Positions 34,597 through 46,500 of a DNA stretch of 64,000 nucleotides are shown here, one piece after another (the stretch's first letter is position 1; each line of letters begins with the position of its first letter). The notes beneath the pieces were generated by a model. The model searched no databases, was not told the DNA's origin, and worked only from the letters and a program-made list of their open reading frames with translations. The position numbers and the translations under genes were made by a program. This DNA comes from Erpetoichthys calabaricus (lineage: Eukaryota; Chordata; Cladistia; Polypteriformes; Polypteridae). Where the stretch lies: assembly GCF_900747795.2 (NCBI RefSeq), contig NC_041409.2:70292460-70356459 (forward strand), read 5' to 3'.

Positions 34597-37500
34597 CTGC
34601 GAAAGACAGATATAATATGTTCAGAATTAACCTGCACAGATTTCAGAAAATATTACCTATGTGCACAGTGCTGATAGGCACAAGTCATTTTAATTTCATT
34701 CATGTGAAAACAGTTTATAGTCACTCTGCATTCAAAATGATTTCCTATTGACGTCAAGGACATTGTTCCAATGAAGCATGACATATTAGAGAGTTTGTTG
34801 TCCACCCTTTATACTTCTTACATCTTACCGTCTTAGGAACCTCGACTGTGGAAGCACCAACATAAATGACATCATAGGGAGCAGCAGCAGGATATCCTAA
34901 ACGCCCATCACTGACTGAAGAGAGGCGAAAGATTAAATGCCAACTTTGTGCATAAATGTTTGAATTAAGTGTATTCTACTGATTTAATATGTTACTCTTT
35001 AACAACAGCATATTATTATTATTATCATATAATTTCAATTAATATGCTTTTCTCCTCAGCTATGACTTACCAAAGAACTGGATGCGGCCACCAGTAAGAA
35101 GAGTGGGGTCATCACTATTGATATTGGCAATTGACTGTTCCACAAGCTCAGGAATGTGTTCTATGCCAATCACACGGCCAGTAGGACCCACCTAAACCAA
35201 GAATGCGAGGTTTTGTGACACACCATCAGGGATTTCATTTTACATTCAGTAACTTGAAAGAATTACATAATATTTTGTCTTATTTGACATGCACCTAAAA
35301 AAGTAATTATAAATGGTCACCATGGGTAAAGATGGCATTCAGTATCATTAAAAAGTGTGGATACTTACCATTCTGGCAAAACAGCTGGTGAGATAGCCGC
35401 TCCCTGAACCTACATCCAGTACAGTAGCTCCTTCTCTCAGCTTATCATTGAGTGCATCCAAGGCATAGGCATGCTGTTGGAAGAGAGGTAGGGGTCAAAG
35501 GTTTGCTTAATGTCTAAAAGTAGAGTGGATTACAAGAAGTGAACATTGATCAATTCACATACCACTCTGTAAGTGCAGTTACTGGATGAATAAATAACGA
35601 AAGATTTTTTTATAACAGAACTAACAGAATAGCTACCTCTAGACATTGTTAATGAAAGCAGAAAATAAATCATGCATCAGTTTGTTTTCATTGCAAACCA
35701 ACACAATAAGGCAGTAGTTAGTGCTGCTACCCTAAAACTTTACAATGCTGGTTTCAAACCTTTACCAAGACAGATTGTATACGTAGAAGTAGCATACTAT
35801 TCCCATATCTGAACAGGATTTCTCTCAGTACTCTGATTACCTTCTGGTGATGTGCAGGTTCGGTGGGCTGAAGAGTTTAAGATGGTACTGTATAAGTCAG
35901 GGTTGGGAAAGTCGGTCCTGGAGGGCCGCAGTGGATGCAGGTTTTTGTTCCAACCCACTTTTTTAATGAGAAGTCGATTATTGCTGATGAAGCACTTGTT
36001 GCTTAAGTGACATTTTGATGCTTCATTTTAGTGGTCTCGCTTGTTAAAATTCCCCACCCTTAATTGCTTGTTTCAGTCTTAAACAGTTTCAGTCACTGTT
36101 TTAATGGCTCCTTACTAGCAATAAGATGCAAATGACAAAGGAGCCAGCAGTTCTCAATGTAACTTGTTTCCATTTACACCTGCGTGGATTCATCATGCAC
36201 TATTTGGTTTAATAAAACACTTAATAGAAAAATGTGACAAATTAAAAGTTATCCATTTTAGGCTTCAAATCATTTGGATGATATTCTTGGAAAGGAAAAA
36301 AATCTACACTATAAGAAGCCAACATTGCAGACTAACAAGTCATAAAATTAAATAAGGTCTGAGATTGGCAAGGATTGGTTTCTAATTAAGCAATTGGGTT
36401 GGAATGAAAACCTGCAGCCAATGTGGCCCTCCAGGATCAACATTGCCCACCCCTGGTGTAAGTGAGTGTGGACATACTGTATGGGTGAGTTTGGCTTCCC
36501 ATTCAGAGTTGGCTCCTGCTTTGTCAATAGTGCTGCTGGAAACAGACCATGGCTCCACAAAACCTGTATTGGAATAAGCAGTTTCTGGAAATGAATGAAT
36601 GAATGAATGAATCTACTATATAACAAAACACTAAAGTCTGTGTCTCCAGTCCCTCTGAGCAATCTGATTAGTCAGTTTGGCTTTGGTGTGATTGGTCGGC
36701 TTGGCTTTGGAGACGTGACAAAACAGGAAGTGTGAGTGTAAGACATAGGAGGAGAAACATCATGCGAAGAGACACCTTCAAAAACAGCGCGTATAAAAGC
36801 AGACAGGAGGCGAGTAAGGCCCCTCAAAAATAATGACAAGAGTCTGAATAGCAGGCTTTATGGGAACATGCTCACGAAAGAAAGCACTATTGAATAGAGG
36901 TTCAGACACATGTGGATACCGAGGAAAGGCACTGAAGGTACATGTAGGGGAAGGGATTTCAAATATTATAAAATGGTTCTATTACCTGTCTTTGACAGGT
37001 AGCATAGCTAGTATTTTAATATTAATGTAATTAGCAGAATCATAAATAAAAATTGATCTCTTGGTTGAAACATTTACACTGTAGAAACCATCACATCAAT
37101 CTATACTAATAAAAGGCAAAGCCCTCACTCACTCACTCACTCACTCATTCATTCATCACTAATTCTCCAACTTCCCGTGTAGGTGGAAGGCTGAAATTTG
37201 GCAGGCTCATTCCTTACAGCTTAATTACAAAAGTTAGGCAGGTTTCATTTCGAAATTGTACACGTAATGGTCATAACTGGAACCTCTTTTTTGTCCATAT
37301 ACTGTAATGGAGGAGGCGGAGTCGTGTATCGCGTCATCACGCCTCCTACGTAATCACGTGAACTGAAAACAAGGAAGAGCCCCAAAGAGCGCTGAAGAAA
37401 ACATTCATTACACAATTGAGAAGGCACAAGAGAGCGGCTCACGTGAACTGACTGAATGCAGCACGAGTGATCAGTTTGATACTGCGGAAACAAAGCACGG

Positions 37501-38344
37501 TGTAAAACGTAAGTTTAAATTAAGTTTATAGAAACGCTACCGCTGCCGTTTGCAATACCATATTCACGAGATACAAGTTTAATGAGAAACGCTCCCACTG
37601 CTGTTTGCAATACCATATTCGCGAGATACAAGTTTAATGAGAAGACACGAGGTATAAACGACACTTTGGATGACTTTGTAACGGATTAAAAATTGCTGTA
37701 GCGAGAAACTTTTAAGTGCCGGGTCTTAGCTAACTGCATGTAGAACGCAGCACGTCGGAAACAAAGCACCGTGTAAACCTAAAGTTTAAATTAAGTTCAT
37801 AGACCTACAAAAGCCATTGATTTGAGGCAAGATTGCTTTTCTCCTGTACAACTATACGTTGCATTCTTAACAGTAAGCTTGCACAGCTTGGTTATATTAC
37901 AACCGGAGTGCTGAACTGACAACGTGGTATACAAACAGAACTATAACAATCGTAAAAAAAGAAAAAAAAAAAGCGAAGAACCCGTGGATTAAATAAAAAG
38001 GCTCCTTCCTTGGCAAAGCAAGGAAAAAGGAAGACCTTATATGCCGTTCATTTATAAAACAGCGGAAAAGCTGTGTTAAGGCTGCTTCACAAAAAAACAG
38101 ATCCTTAACAAATTGTTATTGGTATATTTTCCCTCAATTTAAAAAGGTTTTCTTTTCTTCTTAATAAAAATTTAAAAGCAGTACTTCGCGGGGATTTAGA
38201 TATATATATATATATATATATATATATCTATATGTCTATATATATATATGTAGATATGTATATATATGTGTATATATATATGTAGCTATGTATATATATA
38301 TATGTAGATATGTAAATATGTATATATATATATATGTGTCTGTA

Positions 38345-38409
<65 letters not shown>

Positions 38410-38424
38410 GTATATATATATATA

Positions 38425-38457
<33 letters not shown>

Positions 38458-38525
38458 GTATATACAGTATATATGTATGTATGTGTATATATGTATGTGT
38501 GTGTGTATGTGTGTGTGTATATGTA

Positions 38526-38556
<31 letters not shown>

Positions 38557-38565
38557 GTGGATGTG

Positions 38566-38618
<53 letters not shown>

Positions 38619-41600
38619 GTATATGTAGATATGTGTATATGTAGATATGTATATATATGTATATATGTTTATGTATAAATATATTTACATAACCTCTTTA
38701 ACACACTACTTCTCCGCTGCGAAGTGCGGGTATTTTGCTAGTGTTAGATAAATGAAGAAAAGAATTCTCTACAAGTAGAATAAGCTGGGTAAACAATGGA
38801 AAATTAATGGATGTAATAAATGTACGAAAATCAGACACAGCAGATCAAAAGCAGATCACATTTGTGGATAAAAGGGAAGAGGAGGAGGAGATTAAAAATG
38901 GGACCACCTCCAATGCACAGGACTTGGTTGTGAAAAGTAGGAGAGAATATGATTCAGGTTGGACAAGGGCTACAATGTCTCTCCACCTTATGCATATTTT
39001 TGGTACATTTGTGATTAGTGGACTCATCCTTGAGGACCAAGACCTAAGTTTAACACCACAGGAGAAAGGATGGGAAGAGAACTTAAGGATACCTTATTTG
39101 ACTCCAGCAATAGCCAAGAGGGAGGATCAGCAAATGAGGACATCCATTGCCAAGACTGGATGCCTTGTGTAAGCCCAATCTATAGTTCAAGATCCAGCAA
39201 GGGAACTCCACACTCAACTTTGTCACAAATCAGTGTGGAGCGTTTAATAGTGGGTCTTCTGTGTTCCACAGGAAGACAGATAAAAGTGAGCTTACATTAG
39301 ATCAGTACTTAAGGAGGGAGAGGAAGTGGAAGCATTGCATTAAAATATTGTGGCAGGGGACAATATTCTTTTTTACAATAGTCAATCTGGAGATGAAAGA
39401 TAAAGGCATAGATGGACAAGTAGTTAGACACTCTCACATTATTGACATGTACCTTTACACATCTTATTCAAGCTTTTCCCAGTCATATACAGTATTGGAA
39501 AAAAGCAGATATTGAAGCACAAGGCATTATGCTGATAAGAATGGGGATAAGGAAGGGCTGCTTGAAAGTGCTAAATTTGAAAAAGCCACCAAGGAATCCT
39601 TAAGTGTTCCCCTTCCTCTTTTCCCTGTTTCAAAAAAGTACAGAATTCTGGGTCATAAAGAACAAGTATGTAGAAAATATTTTTTCAATAGTTTGCTGGC
39701 CATACACTGTCCAGCAAACACTTGGCCACATGGGGGTTAGCACCACAGCATCTTGTGTTCAAGTCATGAAGTGTGTGTGGTTTGTGTGTTATTGTGGCTT
39801 GTCCATTTACATCTCAAAGCGGTTTGATTCTAAACTCGAGGTGTTGCTGTTTTAATTTAGGTAGTTCATAACCATTGATTTTCCTGGGCATCAAGGCTGT
39901 CATTTTACTTAACATTTACCTATATGGCTGTATTTTGTCTGGCGATGACATTGTCAGATGGTGTCACAATAATCTGATGCTAATCAAGACAGACCAGGCA
40001 CCAGCATCCTATCGTCTGATTGATTTTTTCATGATGTGAAAAATGTGTGAACTTGCGCAGCTCATTACAGTAGTCATTAGCAAAAGACAAGACAGATATT
40101 ATTAGTTAGGTATGCTAATATTATTGTTAGGAAAGCTTTAATATGGCCCTGGGAGGGCAGCCTCTTCTTTGAAAAAATGGCAGGCACAGTTGTCATGTTC
40201 ATAAATATAAAAAGGTGTTCATGTTAAGTTAAATTAATGTAATTCCACTATGTACATTGGGAAACCTACTGTACCATTTTTGTGAATATAACAGGTGTTC
40301 ACATTGGGTAAAATTTAATTAAATTAAATTAAAGTAAGGTAGTTAGACAATGGCAACAATTGCTGAAACTAATTATACCTCAGAGATGGTTTAAAGAAAT
40401 GCAGTGTGTGAAATAAAGGTATCAATGTTACATTCAAAATAGTAATTTCACTATTGTAAAGAAAATATGGTGATTTTCAGTTAAATAAACTTAAGGTAGA
40501 TATACAGTATAAAGAAAATACTTCCGTGATTTAATTTTTTTAAGCGTACACTGGACTTAACCGCATTTCCCACATGAAGGGATGGCAGCATCAGAGTATG
40601 GCTGAGAAAGGATAAGAACACTAGAATGCACATGCAATAAACGGCACACTGCAAACATATACCAGTTAGCACACCTATAATCCATGAAGAATACAGTAAT
40701 AAACTCACCAGGAGGTGGCCTTTTATCAATTTTAACACCTTTTGCCAGAATTGGCAGTCCTTGCCAGCAGCAACAATGAGTAAATATCAAAAGACACTCC
40801 ATAGCTCTACTCTGATCAGTGTAATGTCTTGTCCTTGAAGCATTCCTGGTAGAAAATATTCTTTCTTTTTTACATTATTGTAGCAACATTTAAGGGAGCA
40901 AATAATACTGGTCTTTTCATAATTCATCACTGACTTGTATTGCATAGCCTTGACTGAGAGAAACTCAAACTTTAATTGTAAACAAATGATAAAAAATGCT
41001 CCTTTCTCTACCAAGTGGAGGGCCTCCACTGCAAAACTGAAAGTTCATGTTGCAAAAAATAATATTAGATAAGAATATAAATTGAGAATATGATGGACAA
41101 CTAGAAAGAAGATTAAGAAAACTCAAAGTTGAGTTTGCTATAAATAGTTTGATAAGAAGTAAAAATTATTTTGGGGAGCTTATTAATAGTTTTGTATAAC
41201 AGCACCATCTGGTGGTTCTCAAAGAGGCTGTGCCCCTTTAGCTCCTAACACAGAGTACACCACAAGTTAGAAATAAACCGAACATGAAAATGTCATTGGT
41301 GGCTTTGGAAAAGAGCAAAATGAAAATTCCAGCATTATACTCATACAAAGCAAAGAGAAAAATAAAACATAAAAAACAAGCCTATGGGCATTCAAGCACA
41401 GAATTAAGGCTTAAAAGGCCTTACAAAAGTTTACAATGTAGAACAATCCATGCACAACAGTTAGGTGTTCATGCCCACTTTCAGAATTGCAATTCTTCCA
41501 CTCCTGCCAGATACAATCAGCTAACTTGAGGCTAAACACCTGCACAAGGTGCATATAGGATGAACATCTCACTCACCAGATGAGCCGCACTGATTCTAGA

Positions 41601-42173
41601 TTTGTAGCCTATAATCACAAGTCAGAAATACAGCACTGTCATAACATAACACTCCTGGGACATTATGATGGCCAGCACTTGGGAAAATTTATTTTTGGCA
41701 CTACTTCATTTAAAAAGTATAAAATATATCAAACTGATTCACAATTTTCCATTTCTACATACATGCACAACTGGGCATTGGGTCTAGTAATGAAAGACGC
41801 TGCAGGCATTTCATTCAGTTTACCAGGAGGGACACTGGCCATAGCACTCTGAATTTCATTCAAAACATTCTGCTCATTTCTTGCATAATTAGCTCTTATT
41901 GTTAGATATTTGGTTATTTATAGTATTTTTTAGGTTGTGTTCTTCATTTTGTTTTCAAGATGTTGCTTAAATATATATATAGTTGTGTAATGTATAATTT
42001 ACACATAAAGGATATTTTTACGTACATTCTACTGCACATGCGAAATTATGTCCATTAACTTGTCTTACCAATTTTTTGTGGCCAGTCCTGGTAGGGATTG
42101 ATTTTTGTGTAATGGCTGCGGTTTGTGGCCATCAAGATGTTAAATGCTCTTTCTGTCTTAATAGTCCCTACTT
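34366..42173 (-). CDS. pcmtl: protein-L-isoaspartate (D-aspartate) O-methyltransferase, divergent paralog; first exon not found
   Basis: PCMT1-family enzymes use S-adenosylmethionine to methylate isoaspartyl residues in damaged proteins so that they can revert to aspartate, mainly in the cytosol. Exons found: 42173-42069, 41608-41577, 35473-35369, 35191-35071, 34914-34829, 34596-34366; all phases agree. Together they cover the family from [21 protein letters not shown] to the C-terminus. The SAM motif I is [17 protein letters not shown], and [12 protein letters not shown] is the post-motif block. Positions usually fixed in the family differ: [12 protein letters not shown] for NPYMDSPQSIGF, ISAAHLHAY for ISAPHMHAY, and VGASTVEVP for VGAAAPVVP. 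The symbol pcmtl is my inference from this divergence. The N-terminal exon (about 20 residues) must lie between 42174 and about 44700. Confidence 0.85.
34829..34914 (-). CDS. pcmtl: methyltransferase exon 6
   Basis: Acceptor CTCTTCAG|TC, donor ACG|GTAAGA. It completes a split Val codon and encodes [19 protein letters not shown] then [15 protein letters not shown] of the family is SDGRLGY here. Confidence 0.9.
35071..35191 (-). CDS. pcmtl: methyltransferase exon 5
   Basis: Acceptor GGTTTAG|GTG, donor G|GTAAGT. Forty codons plus one base, [19 protein letters not shown] and onward to [10 protein letters not shown]. The acidic residue after IGI is the expected ribose-binding position. Confidence 0.93.
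35369..35473 (-). CDS. pcmtl: methyltransferase exon 4 (SAM motif I)
   Basis: Acceptor CCAACAG|CAT, donor ATG|GTAAGT. Exactly 35 codons, [19 protein letters not shown] then [16 protein letters not shown]. The glycine-rich SAM-binding loop is intact. The upstream intron is about 6.1 kb and holds the hAT MITE and two Helitrons. Confidence 0.93.
35898..36455. mobile_element. hAT-type MITE in the methyltransferase intron
   Basis: The left end CAGGGTTGGGAAAGTCGGTC and the right end ATCAACATTGCCCACCCCTG are inverted repeats. Both run inward through GGTCCTGGAGGGCC and CTGCAGGTTTT(T/C)(A/G)TTCCAACC-type sequence. The 8-bp duplication GTATAAGT / GTGTAAGT (35890-35897, 36456-36463) has one mismatch. 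558 bp, no coding capacity. Confidence 0.9.
36612..37011 (+). mobile_element. non-autonomous Helitron (400 bp)
   Basis: It begins TCTACTATATAAC after an A and ends CTAG before a T. The terminal hairpin TACCTGTC-ttt-GACAGGTA lies 6 bases from CTAG. A GAAT repeat (36591-36611) sits at its left edge. No coding. Confidence 0.85.
37100..38741 (+). mobile_element. non-autonomous Helitron with internal microsatellite (1642 bp)
   Basis: It begins TCTATACTAATAAAAGGC after an A and ends GCTAG before a T. A GC-rich hairpin (CCGC..GCGG) lies just before the end. It contains a CACT-repeat, a near-exact 55-bp tandem duplication (about 37530-37640), a further repeated GGAAACAAAGCAC block (37487 and 37757) and a long TA/TATG microsatellite. 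It starts only 88 bp after the previous Helitron, in the same orientation. No helicase. Confidence 0.85.
38199..38690. repeat. TA / TATG / TGTATG compound microsatellite
   Basis: About 490 bp of alternating pyrimidine-purine repeats inside the Helitron, with several long pure TA runs. Open frames of repeated Tyr/Ile/Val/Cys through it are artefacts. Its length may be wrong in an assembly. Confidence 0.9.
38745..41576. other. methyltransferase intron, rest
   Basis: No exon or clear repeat. A 121-codon plus-strand frame (38807-39172) has no known motif and is most likely chance. A short ATTAA repeat lies near 40313-40330. Confidence 0.4.
41577..41608 (-). CDS. pcmtl: methyltransferase exon 3 (32-bp micro-exon)
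   Basis: Acceptor TGATTATAG|GC and donor CTG|GTGAGT. It encodes (G)[10 protein letters not shown]. The codons split across both sides join in frame, and the peptide sits where PCMT1 has the active-site loop IGFQATISAPHM. Confidence 0.85.
42069..42173 (-). CDS. pcmtl: methyltransferase exon 2
   Basis: Acceptor TTTTTTAG and donor TTG|GTAAGA. Thirty-four full codons, [20 protein letters not shown] then [14 protein letters not shown], plus split codons at both ends. Matches the second PCMT1 exon in length and phase. An alternative acceptor 3 bases downstream (TAGAAG) is possible. Confidence 0.85.
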
Positions 42174-42593
42174 CTAAAAAAGTAAAAAAAGAGAGAATTT
42201 ATATTGTGGAGTTTATTGAACCATTGAAGTTGGCTACTCTTTGATATGCACAGTATGAATGTTGAACATACTAACACTCTTCCAGCTCCCAAATTATAAC
42301 AATCAGAGCCCCCCACAATTTGTCCACATTTATTTACTCATAGATACCCCTGAGTTTCGTCATCAGATCTTCTTGAGAAGTGCCATTATAAACCCAGGCC
42401 ATTATTTCAGAACTTAGCATTCCCATCAAGAACAAAAGTGAAGCTTTTCGGATATCCATAATTATTCTCCACTGTTGGTTCAGCAAACCACAGAAGAAAA
42501 TATATATTAACAGCCAGACTTTAAGAACAGAATTATTTATGTTAAGAACATTACTTCAACCTATACATTTTCAAAAAACATTTTGTTTCTTAG

Positions 42594-42920
42594 GTGGCAA
42601 GGTGGTGCAGTGGTTAGGGCTGCTGCCTCACAGCTCCAGGGCCCTTATGCCCCAGTCATCATCTGTGTGAAATTTTCAGTTTGTCTCCATGTCCCTGGGT
42701 TTTCTCCAGGCACTCAACAGTTCTCTTGCATAATCCAAAGAAAGGCAGGTAAACTTAACTGGCATCTCTAAATGGATGTGTAATAAGTAAGAATGGCTAA
42801 TTGTGTGAATGTGCCCTAGCATGCCATTTAGGGTTGGTTACTTTCATTTGCTTGCTGCTGCCAGGAAAAGGATGAAAGTTCCCATATGCAAATAAAAAGG
42901 TAGGTGGATGGATAGATGGG
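42594..42920 (+). repeat. diverged tRNA-derived SINE in the methyltransferase intron
   Basis: The head GTGGTGCAGTGGTTAGGGC (box A), the CCAAAGAAAGGCAGG body block and a GGTGGATGGATAGATGG tail follow the full SINE order. Strongly diverged in the middle. Confidence 0.75.
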
Positions 42921-44639
42921 ACTTACAGACAGTCGGGTACTGAAGTAAATTGGTGACAGTGGATGCAAGTTTGGAATCCAGTCCTACCCATCACAAATCA
43001 GAGTGAAAGTTAAAGTCATGGTTCTGAATCAACTCCAGAGGATGAAACTGGCAAAGCCTAGTTTTCTTACTCAATCACAATGAACTCCTTTGCGAAATTT
43101 CTTGTTTGACTACAAACTATTTTACTGTCAAAGAAGACAGCTCAGACTAAATGTAGTATAAAGACAAGTTTATACTTTACGCACATACTGTACATAAATT
43201 TCTAATCAAGGCAAACTGCACTACAGCTCTTCATTGTTTCCTATGCTAATATCTACTTCTAATCTAATTCCTACCAATCATTTTCTGAAGCTGCTCACCC
43301 AGGGCTTTTTCTTGTAGCAACATGAGCAAGGCAGAAACTAAACCTGATCATTACTGAGCACACTTACACACACAAATTAGGTCATTTCACATTGTCCAGG
43401 TAACTTAGGCGTTTCCAGAAGAACTTAATATGAAAACAGGGTAAAACATGCATGTTCAACACAGATTTTATCCTGGTTGGGAGTGAAACCAGGGTTTATG
43501 AGCTGTGAACCAGAATTACTACCTGCTGTGCTGCTACCTCAACCTAAATCTGAGCCTTCTGTTAATATATTTTTTTTTTACTTTTTAATCAAATGATAAG
43601 CAGAATAAACTGTTGTTTCATCTAATATAATGAAATTGTAATTTGGCAATTCCTCCATAAGGTATCTAATTGCAGTAAACACAGCCTCACTGTTTTATTG
43701 TGCAAAGTGAAGTCTTTGGTCATTAGAAAGGTTAAATGATGTAAACCATTATGTTAATCTCAAACTTTTATTTTACAGGTAACTTTTTATAATGAACACC
43801 ATCTTGAAGTGCCTAATAATTTCATAATGGTTTAAATGACTAACTCAATTTGAACTAGAGTTGTTATAGCAAACATCAATATGCGCTAAAGAAGCTGAAC
43901 ACATAACTAATGGAATGCATTTTCATTGTGAATGGCATTTTGTATTGTATCCTACTTAAATTACTCTCTTTGTTAAGCTAATATGCAATTTACAAAGTGC
44001 TAAAATTATTAACATTTTCCCACAGTCACTAGGTTTGTCAGGTTAAGACGCTTACATGCTGTCAGTTGTACTTTCAAATGGCACAGCAACTAGATCAGAA
44101 CCCTGGGTACAGGTGGAAATGTTGCAATACTGATCAACAGAAATCAAATGCTCCCCCACGCAAGTTTCATTCCACTATTCCTGTTATTTTTTCAAAAGAC
44201 CTACACGTGAGGCCATGTTGTAGTGCTCCTTTCTGAGTAAATACCATGAAACCTGCATGCATATCTATATGGATTAATAAAAACATATTGAATGAACTCA
44301 ATCCACGAGATCTTCTCACTGACTCACTACATATGGTGCAAGCTCAACGAAACTCCGTCCAAGTCAATAAAGCTGTACTGTACTGTACTGTATGTAGTAC
44401 ATGCTCAGGTGTTAAGTACAAAATATTTCCCCCTCCTCCATTCTGGTTTTTGCAGTCACAGCGGGTTAATCTACGAGCTGCCAAAAGCAAATAAAAGAGT
44501 TAAACTTCATACACTTAACTCGTTAGAATACAGTTTCCGTATGTACTATATTTAGTTTTGCACCTTGAAAAACTCAGTAAGCTATAGCAAGAAAATCTTC
44601 ATTTCAAAACCCACCACTTCCGAAGAATATGTACTCCAG
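42921..44639. other. no gene confirmed
   Basis: AT-rich, upstream of methyltransferase exon 2, and should contain its first exon, which I could not find. A short SINE-like remnant in reverse lies near 43470-43560. A TACTG repeat sits near 44375-44392. Confidence 0.4.
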
Positions 44640-44840
44640 TAGTGCTATATCAGCAACCTGTCACTGACGATCAGTTGAAGCAGGCAGCAACGGGGGCGTT
44701 ACCAACAACTTTTTAACCAAACAGCAGCAGGAAAGCAGCCGGCTTAGCCACGTGATCGAGATTGACTAGGCCATAGACCAATCAAATTTCAACTGGAAAC
44801 AACGCTTGAAGACAATTGGTTCAATGACGTAACGCTTAAT
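44640..44840. promoter_or_regulatory. candidate promoter between the methyltransferase and ccdc32 genes
   Basis: A locally CpG-richer segment clusters an E-box CACGTG (44749-44754), CCAAT (44778-44782), an inverted CCAAT (ATTGG, 44815-44819) and a CRE-like TGACGTAA (44825-44832). The genes on either side point away from it, so a shared two-way promoter is plausible but unproven. Confidence 0.45.
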
Positions 44841-45483
44841 ACAACATGACAGGAAGCTGATCCTCTCTCACTATTCAAATAATTTAAAACAACAATTTTT
44901 ATATTTTATTGATAAAAGGCAGAATGCAAAATTATTGTGAGAGGTAAAGTGAAAAATAAGTTGGCGCGGTGTTACTGAAAACAGCACATTTCCATTTTTG
45001 TGTATGTTTTCATCACTTTAACCCCATTTAAAGGACCGATCGGATACGGCCTATACAGCACAGATGCTTCAGAACTGTCTATGAATCCCTCCTATCTGCC
45101 TTTAAGAAGAAATAAATAGAATAAGAACAAGATCCCCTTAACGTCCATGAGGACCCTGTAATGTATGTATATTTGATTTGTTTATATGTCTGTTCGTGGC
45201 TAAATTAAGTGCAGTGTCCTGAGAAGATGGTTTGGCTCCGACACCCGTGGTATAAATGGAATAAGAATACTATAAAAACCGTTAGGTCAAGTTTATTGTG
45301 TTGTGTGCCTATAGAGTACTTACTTACATGTCTATTTAGAATATATGCCAAAAATACAATGCATAAATAAAAAGTATGAATAGCATGCGACATATTTACA
45401 CAACTATTTTAGTAAGTATGTATTGTTAAGTAATATACTGTATATTTATACGCCCAGTGTATGTTACAATGTTTGAGTTCTTT
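44841..45483. other. no gene seen
   Basis: AT-rich. A non-coding first exon of ccdc32 might lie here or nearer 48.7 kb; neither could be shown. Confidence 0.35.
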
Positions 45484-46500
45484 TCATTGATTGAATTCTT
45501 GTGATTGATTATTCGGTAACATTACAACTTGTGAATAGAAACTGTACCTGAATATAAAGGTGTGAGTACCACTTGCCCAGTGCTGTTTGCCAGAAGGAAG
45601 GAGTGAGAAGAGGAGCGGAGCAGGATTGCTGAGGGCTCCAATGAAACTGTTAGCCTTTCTATGGTAGGTTATGTTATTTAAGAACAGAAGGCATCTGGAT
45701 GCCAGTAATGTTTGTGCCACTCTCAGCATGTTCTGCACTGCTTTATGGTCTTAAGCTGAGCAGATGTTGTTCCAAGGTGTGATGCACGCAAGGATGATGG
45801 ATTCCACTGTGCACCCGTAGAAGTTTGTGTGAATAGATGGAGAAATCCAAACTGTCCTAAGACATTTAAGGAAGTAGAGGCACTGGCAAGCTAAAATGTG
45901 TCTATCACTCCAAAGAAATTTAAAGTTGCTTACTCTTTCGGAAGTAACCCCTCTGATACAGATGGAAATGTGGTCTGTCTTGTTCTTCATGAAGTATTTT
46001 ACCAGTTCCTTGGTTTTTCTAACAATAAGGGTGAGATTGTTGTCTTGGTGTGTTTGAGTCAAGCGATAGTTGTCTTTTCTATAATCTCGCTCATCATTGT
46101 TGGTGATCAGTAAACTAAACGATGGAGACGAAGCTGTTTCTGCACACACAGTTGGAGGCAAACGAGGAGTACAACAGGGGCTCATCACATTACCTTGTGG
46201 TGTGGCTGTATTAACAGTCAGTGTAGAGAATGTGATGCTGCCAGTCTGCATGTGCTGAGGTCTGTTGGTTAGGATGTCCAAAATCCATGTACAGAGTGTG
46301 TCACTAAGTCCTAAATTGAGGTTTCTGGTTGTCAGGATTTGATTGCACAATAGTGTTAAATGCTGAGTTGTAGTCTTTAAACAGGACTCTAGCATAACAG
46401 TTTTTATTATCCAGATGTGCCAGGTTGATGTGGAGTGCAAGGGATATGGCATGTATCCTCTGTGGACTCCAGGTACAACATTGAAGCATACAGCGCTCAA
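45484..46500 (-). mobile_element. LINE reverse-transcriptase fragment
   Basis: On the minus strand the order matches the RT of a common fish LINE: ILDILTNRPQHMQTGSITF, ATPQGNVMSP, LITNNDERDYRKDNYRLTQ, KTKELVKYFMK, then FYGCTVESIILACIT and, in a later frame, LLPSGKQHW. The catalytic FADD region is lost and stops occur. Probably the same family as the piece at 31880-32470. Confidence 0.8.

Noticed and set aside
38334-38678. Open frames of 78-114 codons rich in Tyr, Ile, Val and Cys
   Set aside because: They are translations of the TA/TATG microsatellite, with no complexity or start context.
38807-39172. 121-codon plus-strand frame
   Set aside because: No motif, inside a methyltransferase intron on the other strand, no splice or promoter support.
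44246-44555. Candidate first exon of the methyltransferase in the minus-strand sequence around 44.3-44.6 kb
   Set aside because: No reading frame there gives the expected start of the family with a matching donor phase.
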